Assembly (NCBI GenBank): GCA_030549495.1 | Contig: JAUIRK010000723.1 | Coordinates: 62,001-126,000, forward strand | Reading direction: 5' to 3' | DNA: 64,000 nt | Origin: Nectonema munidae | Lineage: Eukaryota > Nematomorpha > Nectonematoida > Nectonematidae | Part shown: piece by piece, positions 9,601 through 20,675 of the stretch | Numbering within the stretch: position 1 is the first letter of the stretch | Layout: every line of letters begins with the position of its first letter | The notes under the pieces: generated by a model | What the model was told of the DNA's origin: nothing | Seen by the model: only the letters and a program-made list of their open reading frames with translations | The model's database searches: none | Made by a program: the position numbers and the translations under genes

Positions 9601-12600
9601 GTGTCTGAATGTGTTATATTGCCCAAAATTTGTACCTGCTTGAGTTTAAGTGCCTCTTGTTTGTGTCTGCCTGTGTTTGAGTCCTCCTTGTTTGTGCTTT
9701 CCTGTGTTTGAGTGGCCCATGTTGGTGCTTGCTTGTTTTAAAGTGCTCCTTTTTTGTGCCTGAATCTGTTTAAGTGCTCCCTGTTTGTGCTTACGTGTTC
9801 CCCTGTTTGTGCCTGCCTGTGTTTAAGTCCTCCCTGTTTGTGACTGCCTGTGTTTGAAGTTGCCTGTGTTTGAGTGCTCCCTGTTTGAGCCTGCCTGTGT
9901 TTGAGTGCTCCTTGTTTGTCGGTCTGTATTATAGTGCCACATGTTTATGCCTGCCTCTGTTTGAGTGCCTCCTGTTTTTGCTTGCTAATGTTTGAGTGCT
10001 TTCTGTTTGTGCCTTCCTGTGTTTGAGTGCCCCCTGTTGGTGCTTGTCTGTGTTAAAGTGCTCCCTTTTTGTGCCTGTCTCTGATTAAGTGCTCCCTTTT
10101 TGTGCCTGTCTCTGTTTAAGTGCTTGCATGTGTTTAAGTGTTTCCTGTTTGTGCCAGCCTGTGTTCCCTGTTTGTGCCAGCCTGTGTTCCCTGTTTGTGC
10201 CAGCCTGTGTTCCCTGTTTGTGCCTGCCTGTGTTTGAGTGCTCCCTTTTTGATCCTGCCTGTGTTTGAGTGCTCCTTGTTTGTGTCTGCCTGTTTTATTG
10301 TGCCTCATCTTTGTGCTTGCCTTTGGTGCTTACCTGTGTTAAAGTGCTCCCTTTTTGTGCCTGAATCTGTTTAAGTGCTTCCGTTTTGAGCTTGCGTGTG
10401 TAAGTGTTCCCTGTTTGTGCCTGCATGTGTTTAAGTCCTCCCTGTTTATGCCTGCCTGTGTTTGAGTACTCCCTGTTTGCGCCTGCCTGTGTTTGAGTGC
10501 TCCCTGTTGGTGCCTGCCTCTGTTTTAGTGCTCCCTCATTCCGTTTGCCTTCTCCTTATTTGTGGCTGACCGTGTTTGTGTGCTCCCTGTTGATTGAGCT
10601 CGTCGTTTGTTCTTGCCTGAGTTTGAGTGCTCCCTGTTTTTGCCTGTATGTGTTTGAGTGCTTCCTGTGTCTGAGTGCCCTCTGTTGGTGCTTGCCTGGG
10701 TTAAAGTGCTACCTTTTTGTGCCTTTCTCTGTTTAAGTGCTCCCTGTTTGTGCATGCCTGTGTTTAAGTCTCCTTTTTGTGCAGGCGTGGGTTTGGTTCT
10801 CCCTTTTTGAGTGCTCCCTGTTGGTGCCTGCCTGTGTTTAAGTCCTCCCTGTTTCTGCGTGCCTATTGTTTAAGTCCTACCTGTGTTTAAGTGCTCTTTG
10901 TTTGTGCCTGACCCTGTTGATTGAGTGCTCGTTGTTTGTTCCTGTCTGTTTTTGAGTGCTCCCTGTTTTTGCCTGTATGCGCTTGAGTGGTCGTCGTTTG
11001 TTAGTGCTCCCTGTTTTTGCCTTTATGTCCTTGAGTGCTTCCTGTGTCTGAGTGTCCTCTGTTGGTGCTTGCCTATGTTAAAGTGCTCCCTTTTTATGCC
11101 TGAATCTGTTTAAGTGCTCCCTGTTTGTGCATGCCTGTGTTAAAGTCTCCCTTTTGTGCCGGCGTGTGTTGGGTTCTCTCTGTTTGAATACTCCCTGTTG
11201 GTGCCTGCCTGTGTTTAAGTGCTCCCTGTTTCTGCTTGCTTATTGTTTAAGTCCTACCTGTGTTTAAGTGCTTCTTGTTTGTGCCTGACCGTGTTTGGGT
11301 GCTCGTTGTTTGTTCCTGTCTGTGTTTGAGTGCTCCCTGTTTTTGCCTGTATGCGCTTGAGTGATCGTCGTTTGTTAGTGCTCCCTGTTTTTGCCTGTAT
11401 GTGCATGAGTGCTTCGTGTTTGTGCCTCCCTGTGTCTGAGTGCCCTCTGTTGGTGCTTGCCTGTGTTAGTGCTCCCTTTTTATGCATGAATCTGTTTTAG
11501 TGCTCCCTGTTTGAGCCTGCTTGTGTTTGAGTGCTCTCTTTTTGTGTCTGCCTGTTGTTTAAGTGCTCCCTGTTTGTGTATGCCTGTGTTTGAGTGCCCC
11601 CTATTTGTGTCTGCTTGTGTTTAAGTGCCTCTTGTTTGTGCCTGCCTGTGTTTGAGTCCTTCTTGTTTGTGCGTTCCTGTGTTTGAGTGCCCCCTGTTGG
11701 TGCTTGTCTGTGTTAATGTGTTCTCTTTTTGTGCCTGTTCCTGTTTAAGTGCTCTCTGTTTGTGACTGCCTGTGTTTAAGTCCACCCTGTTTGTGTTGAG
11801 TTCTTCCTGTTTGAGCCTGCCTGTGTTTGAGTGCCCCCTGTTGGTGCCTGCCTTTGTTTAAGGGCTCCCTGTTTCTGCTTGCCTATTGTTTAAGTCCAAC
11901 CTGTGTTTATGTGCTCCTTGTTTGTGCTTGCATGCGTTTAGGTGTTCCCTGTTTGTGCCTGTGTTTAAGTTCTCCCTGTTTGACCCTGCCTGTGTTTGAG
12001 TGCTCCTTCTTTGTCTGTCTGTGGTATGGTCTCCCTGTTTTTGCCTGTATGCGTTTGAGTGCTCGTCGTTTGTTAGTGCTCCCTGTTTTTGCCTGTATGA
12101 TTCCTGTTTGTGCCTCCCTGTGTCTGAGTGCCCTGTTGGTGCTTGCCTGTGTTAGTGCTCCCTTTTTATGCCTGAATCTGTTTTAGTGCTCCCTTTTTGT
12201 GTCTGCCTGTTGTTTAAGTGCTCCCTGTGTTTGAGTGCCCCATATTTGTGCCTGCCTGTGTTTGAGTCCTCCTTGTTTGTGCGTTCCTGTGTTTGAGGGG
12301 CCCCTGTTGGTGCTTGCCTGTTTTAAAGTGCTCCATTTTTGTGCCTGAATTTGTTTAAGTGCTCCCTGTTTGTGCCTGCCTGTATTTAAGTCCTCCCTGT
12401 TTGTGACTGCCTGTGTTTGAGTGCTCCCTGTTTGAACTTGCCTGTGTTTGAGTGCTCCTTGTTTGTGTCTGCCTGTGTTCTGTTTTCGCCTTCCTGGGTT
12501 TGAATGCCCCCTGTTGGTACTTGCCTGTGTAAAAGTGCTCCCTTTTTGTGCCATTCTCTGTTCTGGGTTTGAGTGCTCCTTGTTTGTGTCTGCCTGTGTT

Positions 12601-13568
12601 ATAGTGCCCTATGCTTGTGCCTGCCTGTTTGAGTGCGTCCTGTTATTGCCTGCTTGTTGTTTAAGTGCTCACTGTTTGTGTCTGCCTGTGCTTGAGTTCC
12701 CCATATTTATGCCTGCCAGTGTTTGAGTCCTCCTTGTTTGTACATTCCTGTGTTTAAGTCCTTGTTGGTGCTTGCCTGTCTTAAAGTGCTCCCTTTTTGT
12801 GCCTGAATAAGTGTTCCCTGTTTGTGCCTTCCGGTGTTTAAGTCTTCCCTGTGTTTGAGTATTCCTTGTTCGTGTCTGCCTGTGCTATAGTGCCTCATAT
12901 ATTTGCCTGCTTTTTTGAGTGCTTCCTGTGTTTGTATGCTCCCTATTGGTGCTTGCCTGTGTTAAAGTGCTCTCTTTTTGTGCATTAAACTGTTTAAGTG
13001 CTCCCTGTTTGTGCTTGCATGTGTTTAAGAGTTCCTTGTGTGTGCCTGCCTGTGAGTCCTCCCTGTTTGCGCCGGCCTGTGTTTGAGTGCCCCATGTGTG
13101 TTCCTGCATCCTTTTGTTTAAGTGCTCCTTGTTGTGTTTGAATGCACTATATTTGTGCCTGCCTGGGTTTGAGTCCTCCTTGTTTGTGCATTCCTGTGTT
13201 TGAGTTACGCCTGTTGGTGCTTGCTTGTGTTAAAGTGCTCCCTTTTTTTTGCGTGTCTGTTTTAGTGTTCCATGTTTGTGCCTGCATGTGTTTGAGTGCT
13301 ACTTGTTTGTGCCTGACTGTGTTTGGATGCTCCCTGTTGATTGAGTGCTTGTTCCTTTGTTGTTACTTGCCTGTGTTAAAGTGCTCCCTTTTTATGCCTG
13401 AATCTGTTTAAGTGCTCCCTGTTTGTTTTTGAGTGCTCCATGTTTTTACCTGCCTGAGTTTGAGTGTCCCATGTTTGGGTCTGCTTTGTAGTGATTAAAT
13501 GCTCCTGTTGTATGAATGTTCCCTGTTTGTTATTGAGTGTTACCTGTTGTTTGAGTGGCCCATATTTG
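3608..13568. repeat. Large degenerate 31-bp minisatellite, block A
   Basis: About 320 tandem units with a 31-bp period, checked by spacing of successive gtttgag/gtttaag starts. The + strand unit begins gtttgagtgctccctg and ends cctgcctgt. Units diverge substantially, and variants recur in a set order rather than randomly. For example, the 'tgttgattgagtgctcgtcg' variant reappears near 4,861, 5,609, 6,731, 7,970, 9,388, 10,589, 10,916 and 13,337, so there is higher-order structure of roughly 0.3-1.4 kb. Because 31 is not a multiple of 3, each strand cycles through all frames. The + strand consensus contains one TGA per three units; the - strand consensus contains no stop. The many + and - strand ORFs here are by-products of the repeat. 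Confidence 0.95.
10141..10225. repeat. Local triplication of a shortened minisatellite unit
   Basis: Three nearly identical consecutive 23-bp units (containing ccctgtttgtgccagcctgt) sit inside the 31-bp array. Each lacks the 'tgagtgct' portion of the standard unit. Their near-identity contrasts with the divergence of the surrounding units and indicates a recent local duplication. Confidence 0.7.
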
Positions 13569-14764
13569 TGCTACCTCCCATAAATTGTTACCACCGCAAA
13601 GATCATTGGTACCCCTAATAATTATTGATATCCTCCAGAAGGATCATTAGTAGACATAAAGATCAATGTTACACGCAGATACGATAATTTACATAATGCA
13701 TAAAAACAATTAGCAAATCAGATTATTATCATCCAAATTAGTAGACAATATAAAATAAAATAAGAATAATTTCTTTTACTATATAAAATCTTAATAAAAA
13801 GTAGAAGGATGTGTTAAATTAAAAATAAATTTGTGTAAATCTAATGAAATGTTTTAACTTTAATTTTTTTCTTCTTCTTTAATTTTTTATTTTAAAAATT
13901 AGGTAGAATTAAGAAAAAATAAAATTTATAAACTAAATAACTTAGTCTAAATAAAAAAACTATTAACACTTTACATATTTAAAAATTATCTATAATGGTT
14001 ATCCTTTATAGAAATCAAAATTTTAATACCATTAAAAAACTAGGCGTGAGTAGGGTTGATTGGATGCTAGACTCTATAACTCAAGGTCTTGGGTTCGATA
14101 CCGCAACAAGCATGCTTTCCTCATTGTTCGATACAAGCGGCGCTATTATGCATTCTCGATGAAAACATCCTAGGTAAAAATAAAAAATAAACAAGAATAT
14201 TGTTTTATTAAACAAATAAATTTGAAATAGTAACAAACAAACTAATTATCTTTCTTTAGAAGGGTAGGTATAAAATAAGTTGCAAAAGTAAAGCCTTGAG
14301 TTTTGAAAAGTGAAAATTTATCTTCTATTTTTATTATCTCGATGGCAATCATGTCCATGCGAACAATTCATAAAATATTTGTAAAAATATATTTTCATTT
14401 TTTAAAAAATTTTAGTAAAATTTTTAATTTCTTTAAAATTAGAAAGCATATTTCATTCTCTTTTGTTTTTGACAATGTTCTTTATTCAAAATATTAATTA
14501 AAATATATATTACTAGAAATTGTAAGTTCTCTTGTATTTGATCATTAAGCATACACTGTGTGAAAGACAGTTTTCGGTGATTGAAACCTCATCAATTTCA
14601 CTTTTGGGTTCAAACTATAAGGTTTGAACTGGCATTTAGTGGTTGCGGGTGGGCATAGACAATTGAAATACTTTTTCACCCCCTTGAAATCCCATTTTTT
14701 TTCTTTTGTTCTCCCCCTTGAAAGGCATATTCATCCCTTTTAAATCCCTTTTTTTCACTGCACC
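13569..14764. other. Non-repetitive spacer splitting the minisatellite
   Basis: The 31-bp periodicity stops near 13,568 and resumes near 14,765. The spacer is AT-rich, with a SINE at 14,043-14,172 and no supported gene. At 14,640-14,755 there are short C-rich repeats (cccccttgaaa, cccttttaaa) just before the array resumes. At 13,590-13,680 'gatcat/gatcaa' blocks recur in a loose series. Confidence 0.7.
14043..14172 (+). mobile_element. tRNA-derived SINE, copy 1
   Basis: The 5' part resembles a tRNA: a loose A-box-like region (14,046-14,066) and a clear B box GGTTCGATACC at 14,092-14,102, 40-50 bases apart as in RNA polymerase III internal promoters. The 3' body (ttcgatacaagcgg, then ctcgatgaaaaca) matches two other copies in this window, at 32,125-32,277 and 21,318-21,462 (both - strand). 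Sharing both the tRNA-like head and the non-tRNA body identifies a dispersed SINE family rather than a stray tRNA gene. Confidence 0.7.
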
Positions 14765-15945
14765 CTCTCTAACTGTGCCTACCTGTGTTTGAGTGCTCCA
14801 TGTTTGTGCTTGTCTGTGTTTGAGTGCTTACTCTTTGCTTCGACCTGTGTTTGAGTGCTCCATGTTTGTGTCTGTCTTGGTTTGAGTGTTCCCGGTGTTA
14901 GGGTGCTCTCTGTTTCTGCCTGGTTGTGTTTGAGTGCTCTTTATTTATGGCTGCCTGTTGTATAAGTGCCCTTGTTCCTGCCTCTGTTTGAGTGCCTCCT
15001 GTTTTAGCGTGCTTGTGTTTGAGTGCACCCTGTTTCTGCTTGTCTATCGTTTAAGTCCTAAGTGCTCCTTGTTTGTGTCTGATCGTGTTTGGGTGCTCCC
15101 TGTTGATTGAGTGCTAGTCGTTTGTTCCTGACTGTGTTTGAGTGCTCCCTGTTTTTGCCTGTATGTGCTTGAGTGCTTCCTGTTTATGCCTTCCTGTGTT
15201 TGAGTGCCCTCTGTTTGTGCTTGTCAGTGTTAAATGCTCCCTTTTTGTGCCTGAATATGTTTAAATGCTCCCTGTTTGTGCTTGCATGTGTTTAAGTGTT
15301 CCCTGTTTGTGCCACCCTGTGTTTAAGTTCTCCCTGTTTGTGCCTGCCTGTGTTTGAGTGCTCCCTGTGTGAGCCTGCCTGTGTTTGAGTGCTCCCTGTT
15401 TGAGCGTGCCTGTGTTTAAGTGATCCTTGTTTGTGTCTGCATGTGTTATAGTACCCCATGTTTGTGCCTGCCTCTGTTTGAGTGCGTCTTTTTTTTGCCT
15501 GCATATTGTTTACGTGCTCCCTGTTTGTGTCTGCCTGTGTTTGAGTGCCCCATATTTGTGCCTGCCTGTGTTTGAGTGCCTCCTGTATGTGCCTGCCTGT
15601 GTTTGAGTCCTCCTTGTTTGTGCGTTCCTGTGTTTGAGTGCCCCCTGTTGGTGCCTGCCTGTGTTTAAGTGCTCCCGGTTTCTGCTTGCCTTTTGTTTAA
15701 GTCCTACCTGTGTTTAAGTGCTCCTTGTTTGTGCCTGACCGTGTTTGGCTGCTCCTAGTTGATTGAGTGCCTGTTTTGAGTGGTCTCTGTTTTGCCTGTA
15801 TGTGTTTGAATGCTTCCTCCCCCTATTTGTTCTTTCATGTGTTTAAGTGTTCTCTGTTTGTGACTGCCTGTGTTAAAGTCCTCCCTGTTTGTGCCTACCT
15901 GTGTTTGAGTCTCCCTGTTTGAACCTGCCTGTGATTGAGTGCATC
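14765..15945. repeat. Large degenerate 31-bp minisatellite, block B
   Basis: About 38 units of the same 31-bp repeat as block A, in the same orientation. Exact 31-base spacing is visible at 15,321, 15,352, 15,383 and 15,414. It contains the same marker variants (tgttgattgagtgctagtcg at 15,102), so it is a displaced part of the same array. Confidence 0.95.
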
Positions 15946-16320
15946 ACCACTAAATTGGGTATACTTGAAAATGGGTATATATGTGTAAAAAACTTTATAT
16001 AACTATTTAAATAAAAATTTCCTTTTAAAGATGAGGTTTCATATATAAATCAATTTTTTGACAGGTTTGATTGATTTTGATATAAAAAAAGGACATCACC
16101 ACTGAATTTAGCATAGTTGTAAAACTTAAGCACTTGAGCGTGCAAATTTAGTTCAGCACTAATAGAATTAAAGAAGAAAAGTAATATCAAAAATCTTCTA
16201 AGAGAAACAAGCCTTTAAATTTGAAATGAGATAACAAACACATAATTCAAATTTATTGCGAAGGAGGTGGGGCGAAAGGATCTTTGCCATAACCCCTCCC
16301 ACCTCGGATGTGCGCCCCTG
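15946..16320 (-). mobile_element. Possible hAT MITE; right terminus at 16,320
   Basis: The + strand ends here as GATGTGCGCCCCTG; read in reverse it starts CAGGGGCGCACATC, a typical hAT terminus, inside a locally GC-rich block (16,255-16,320). Two imperfect direct copies of 'catcaccact(a/g)aattt' lie at 15,944 and 16,094. The left end is not certain; it may lie at the array edge. Confidence 0.35.
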
Positions 16321-16533
16321 AAATAGGATTCAAAGGTAGCCATTTTTTCTGAGGGCGATAACTCGTTTTAACAAAATTTTGGATCCTGTTCCTTCAAAAC
16401 TTAGGGCACTGCCATTCTGCTTATAACAAGATTTTTGTGACTTTTCTCCTGGGTAAATTTTATTAAAAATTTTTGCATGCGAGAATATGGCGTTTTATCC
16501 CAGCTTTGATGTATATAGAAAAAAATAACTTAA

Positions 16534-18699
16534 TTTCCCCCTTGGGTCCAAATGGACCCATGCAAGAAAAATCAAATATTTTTATTTAAATAAAATTTAA
16601 ATATACAACTAGTATTAATTTGAACAATTTTTATAAATTTTGTTGTAATGCTCTTTACAAACAAATTTATTACAAATAATGCAGGTAGAATCATATTTGT
16701 TGTCTGTTCCTTTACAAGGTGATATCTTCCTCTTTTTCTTTTCTGCAAGATATTTTCTCTAATACTGTTTTGCTTGAAATGATTCTCGGTAAAGTTTTTC
16801 TTGTTTCTATATGTGCTGAAACAAGTTGCTTTCCTAAAGTATCCAGGAAAATTCTTCTTTTATAAGGGCAATTTTCTTTGTAATCTCGGAAAACATAAAA
16901 ATTAAATGCTGATATATCTAAAACGTTGAAGAATATAGCCATACGCCATCTGTTTGTTTTTCTTGATGTAGTATAGTACGAAACTGTCTATTCCACCTTT
17001 TGTTTTATTATAGTCCAGTATAATTGAAGGAATTTTTTTCTTTGATTGGTCAAAATGTTTTTCATGTTGATAAGTGCTTTGAAGAATGACTGAACTATTT
17101 TTTTGGCATATATGATACTATTATAAATTCTTTTGTGAAAAGATAAAGTGAGCTGAATTATGATCTTTCTCTAATTGAGGAAAAATTTTCAGGAAAGGAT
17201 GGTTTATATTTCTTAAGTGTTCCTATACATGTAATTTTTCTTTCCAGCAACTTTTCAGCTAGCAAGTAAGAAGTAAATAAATTGTCGAATTCAATAGTGT
17301 AACCTTTCAAGCCATCTGAAAGCTGTAAGACAACATTTTCTCCTAATTTTTTTTTATTGAATAATAATTCTTGCCCAAATAAGGCTTAAGTCTCCAAATA
17401 TAATGTGTACTAAAATCACATAAAGGCCAAAATTGCTGAGTTTTTTTTGGCATATACTGTCCAAAAGGAGCTCTGCCTCGAAAAGCTTTTAATTGTTCGT
17501 CAATTGTAACAAAAAAGTTAATTATACAATTTTTCAGAAATTAAGCTCCAAATTGTTCCAAAAATCACGAAAAGCTGCGAATTTATCTTTTTGTTTTCGT
17601 TGATTTCTAGTTTCACTTCTGTAAAATCATAAAGTAGAGCATAATTCTTCAAACCTGTTGCGAGTCATAGTTGCAGCAAAAATAGGTCTACCGTTTTCTT
17701 GACTCCAAAGATTTTTAGTCGTTTCATTTTTTTACTAATAAACACAAAGCAGAATTAGAAATCCAAAAAAAGTATTCAACTCAACATAATCCAAATTTTT
17801 GTCCAAACTTATTTTCTCCTTTTTTATTAGAATTTTCCGGAATTAAATTTATGATACTTCGAGGAAAAAAAGAAAAAATGCAGAAACCTCCTCATCCACT
17901 CGAGAAATAGAATATCTTGTTGGACCTGGCTTTAGGGAAATTATATTTGCAGCATTATTTCTACCAATATTTGCTGAAAGAATACAACTCCATTCAATTT
18001 TTTTATCTTTTGAAAAAACAACTGAAGCTACTTGAACAGATCCTGAATTTTCGCTTCCATCTGTTGATCCAATAGAAATCTGATCATCACTTTCAGAAAA
18101 ACTTTCATTGAAAGAACATTCAGAACTATCACTTTTAGAAACGATTCTTGATTTTTGGAATGTGTAAAATAATTTTTAAAGACATAACTATGAATTTAAA
18201 AAAAAGTTCAATAAACTACACAGAATAAATTTTTAAAACTTTTATTTTATTAAATTCAACATCAAAATTCTCTTTTTTGAAAGAATCTGAAAAGATTCAA
18301 TCAAAAAGAAAAAAAATACAAGTTCAATTTATATTTTATTTTTGTTACTAAAATGTGAAATTTTTTCAAAAAAAATGCACAAAACCACTCATTTTTTCAC
18401 CAATTTTTTTTTAAAGATCACCGTGGCGTTAAGTTTAATTTCAAATAAAATTTAAGGCATTTTTAGTTATAATTAAAACTTTTTATGACATAAACAATAT
18501 TGGGTCCAAACGACCCGAAAGGGAAATGTGGAGTTTTTTTTATTTCTACATGTTCACTGAATTATTTTAAATAAAATGCTTTCTATATATGTAAATCTAT
18601 TTTTAAAATAAAGTCAAAAAGTTACAGGGCCTCATCTTTATTTTTTTGAATTTTCATAAATTTAAAATTTGTCACGGGTCCAAATGGACGAGAAGGGGT
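16534..18699 (-). mobile_element. piggyBac element 1, degenerate
   Basis: The left end follows TTAA (16,530-16,533) and reads CCCCCTTGGGTCCAAATGGACC. The right end (18,674-18,700) is an inverted relative ending in a CCCCTT-type block. Both contain the nested palindrome gggtccaaatggacc. Between them the - strand encodes piggyBac transposase pieces: RWRMAIFFNVLDISAFNFYV (16,870-16,950) from the conserved C-terminal part, IPSIILDYNKTKGGIDSF (16,990-17,050), and ILAFMCDFSTHYIWRLKPY (17,370-17,430). A Cys-rich tail is expected at the far end. Several frame breaks and stops interrupt it. TTAA is not preserved on the right, so the insertion is fairly old. Confidence 0.8.
16712..16942 (-). pseudogene. 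piggyBac transposase C-terminal fragment
   Basis: A 76-codon open stretch within piggyBac element 1. MAIFFNVLDISAFNFYVF matches the conserved block after the third catalytic region of piggyBac transposases (usually 'W....fFh.ldis..Na..l'). RRIFLDTLGKQLV matches the usual 'R..Fl..La..L' helix. The complete enzyme would be 550-600 aa; the rest lies upstream in other frames between about 17,000 and 18,150. Confidence 0.7.
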
Positions 18700-19615
18700 A
18701 ATGAGAAACAGGGGTACAAAATGAAAAAAATGAAGCTTGGAATATGGAAATGCTGGTATCCAAAAGCTTAAGTTGTAAAAATGTTAACATCAATCGCACA
18801 AAAAGAAACCCCTTTTGTGAATGCTCACTGTTTTGCTGGATAAGGACTTGTTTCCCACATTTATGTAGACTCCTACATCTGCACTGATTACGGCAGTACA
18901 GTTTGGCTTAAGCCCCTCAAATTTCATACAAAAAATTTGAAACTCTGTTTTATGTAAGAAAAAATTATGAACTTTATATCGTTTTTCCATTTTTAAAACC
19001 ACCACACATCATCTCCAACACTATATAGAATATTTTACCCATGAGCACAAATTATTTTCATATAAATGGTTTCAAATTAGTCTCTTTTAAACTTGTCCAA
19101 GCAGCTATCAGTAAGATTGACTCTAAAATTCCTGCCCTTTAATGAGCCTCTCTATAGAGATGTTATAGTGATAAAATTGCTCCAGTAGGAATCCTCAGAA
19201 ATTATTTGAAGCAAAATTTTCCAAGTAAGCTTCTTTTTTTAACCTAAAATTTATATTTTGAGTTTATTTTATATGAATCTAAATAGTATTAAACTATACA
19301 ATCTTTTGCATAAAACATATTAAGAAATTTTAAATTATCATTATACTTTCTTTTATGTGGCAATAAATTTCTATGCGTTTGATTCGATTAAAATGTGATA
19401 TCCATGCAAAGATAAGATCAATTAGCTGAAGATCCATTTCATTGGTTTTCAATCTGTCATTCTGCTGATGATAAATATTATTGGCTGAAGCAATCAGTAT
19501 AATAGTATTCTAAGAAATTTAATAAAACTGATTTTTGTTGTTTCTTTCAGTGGCGCCCCAATAATTTTCTATAGGTAAGAGTTGTTGCTTGTTTATAAAA
19601 CATATATGATGATCG
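18700..19615. other. No supported gene
   Basis: An open - strand stretch at 18,790-19,005 shows no recognisable domain and has no conserved context. A sequence ending aataaaactg...tttcag followed by TGGCGCCCC at 19,551 is LTR/primer-site-like but was not accepted (see rejected items). Confidence 0.4.
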
Positions 19616-19623
19616 CATTATAG

Positions 19624-19914
19624 CAGGCCCGTAGCTAGGACTTTTCAATTGGGAGGGCTGGAAAAATTTGCGGGAGGAGGGGCTAAATATTTTCAAAAAA
19701 TTGGTACTTATGCATTATCTTTCCCCCATTCAAAAAAAAATTTTTAATAAATTACTGAAAAAAATTTTAAAGTGGGAGGGAGATAACTAGTAAGTACCAA
19801 ATTTTTATATATAGTCTAAAAATAGACCATTTTTTTAACCCTTTATTGATATCGAAATATATTAGGTTGGGGAGGGGGCTTAGCCCCCTCCTGCCCTCGC
19901 TGGCTACGGGCCTG
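19624..19914. mobile_element. hAT MITE with perfect 8-bp target duplication
   Basis: A 291-bp non-coding element starts CAGGCCCGTAGCTAGG and ends CTGGCTACGGGCCTG, an inverted repeat with the CAG...CTG ends typical of hAT. It is flanked by identical 8-bp copies of CATTATAG at 19,616-19,623 and 19,915-19,922. The inner flanks are G-rich on the left (gggaggaggggc) and C-rich on the right (gccccctcctgccc), extending the inverted repeat. The intact duplication implies a comparatively young insertion. Confidence 0.9.
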
Positions 19915-19922
19915 CATTATAG

Positions 19923-20450
19923 GATGTAATGATCATTCGAATACATGATGATGTAAGATAAGAGAATAAAAGAGGGAATGCAGACTTTCGAGTCAAACAT
20001 CATGCCTAGCTGCTCTGAAATTCCTATCAAAAATATTTTACAAACGATGTGAGAGCTATATAATAATAATAATCCATTGTTTCAATATGCACCCAATAAG
20101 TAAGCAATGTTTATCACAGTGTCTCCTTGTAGTATTTTTGAGTAAACACATGTTGATGATCCACTAGATTATCTCATCTTCTTCTATCACAGTGATTCTA
20201 TTTCTCTTTCTGTCTCCTTCTGTTTTTCTCTTCGGCTTTCTCTGCTAAAACTCAATCACTCAAGCTGTCTTCTCTCATTCAAGATCTCTTCTTTCACTCA
20301 AGTTCTCTTCTCTTGTTTAAGCTCTCCTATCTCATTCAGCTCTCTTATCAGTTCTCTCTAATTTGTATTTAGAGTTAAATTAAAAATAATTCTATTTTAT
20401 CTCATTAGAAACTAGTTTTTAGGGCAATATAAGTTCAATATTTTCAGAAC
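19923..20450. other. CT-rich degenerate tandem sequence, no gene
   Basis: From about 20,198 to 20,370 the + strand is pyrimidine-rich, with 4-5 loose repeats of roughly 18-22 bases around 'tctctcattcaag'. The remainder shows no coding or repeat signal. Confidence 0.4.
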
Positions 20451-20534
20451 CTTTTTCATGATACCAAAGTTCATCCATTCAAATTAATCAGAGATTTTTG
20501 GTAAAAATTTAGTTCCATCAAAAAGATTCGATCA

Positions 20535-20672
20535 ACTAGGGCATTTTGTTTCTTCGATCGAAAACAAAAAGCGGTTGAAATGCAGAAAATGTCACCGATT
20601 AACTCAAACTATGTGTGTTAAATGCAAAGTTGCAGTCCATGTTGATTGTTTTGTGAATTATCATACACAATA
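20535..20672 (+). pseudogene. piggyBac-type C-terminal Cys-rich domain fragment
   Basis: An open stretch ends at a TAA (20,670-20,672) and translates as RFDQLGHFVSS, then KKRLKCRKCHRLTQTMCVKC, then KVAVHVDCFVNYHTQ. The C-x2-C...C-x2-C...H-x3-C-x5-H pattern and 'CF..YHT' ending are characteristic of the zinc-binding tail of piggyBac-family (PGBD4-like) transposases, as is the 'HF' segment before it. The catalytic part is not recognisable upstream, so it is a truncated fragment. A domesticated host exon is a weaker alternative. Confidence 0.5.
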
Positions 20673-20675
20673 AAA

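Noticed and set aside
3802-13411. Dozens of ORFs of 60-159 codons on both strands inside the 31-bp array
   Set aside because: They all translate the same tandem repeat in shifting frames; there is no start context, domain or composition beyond the repeat. They are treated as by-products, with antisense openness noted as a finding.
14080-14105. A functional tRNA gene at the B-box sequence
   Set aside because: The stems do not form a full cloverleaf by eye, and the sequence continues into a body shared with two other copies, which indicates a SINE.
3608-15945. CRISPR array
   Set aside because: Units are contiguous and degenerate with no unique spacers between conserved repeats, and the genome is eukaryotic.
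19350-19560. LTR-like end: aataaaactg…tttctttcag followed by TGGCGCCCC, like a retroelement primer-binding site
   Set aside because: Only about 9 bases fit, no matching second LTR or internal retroelement domain was found nearby, and poly(A)-like hexamers are frequent here.
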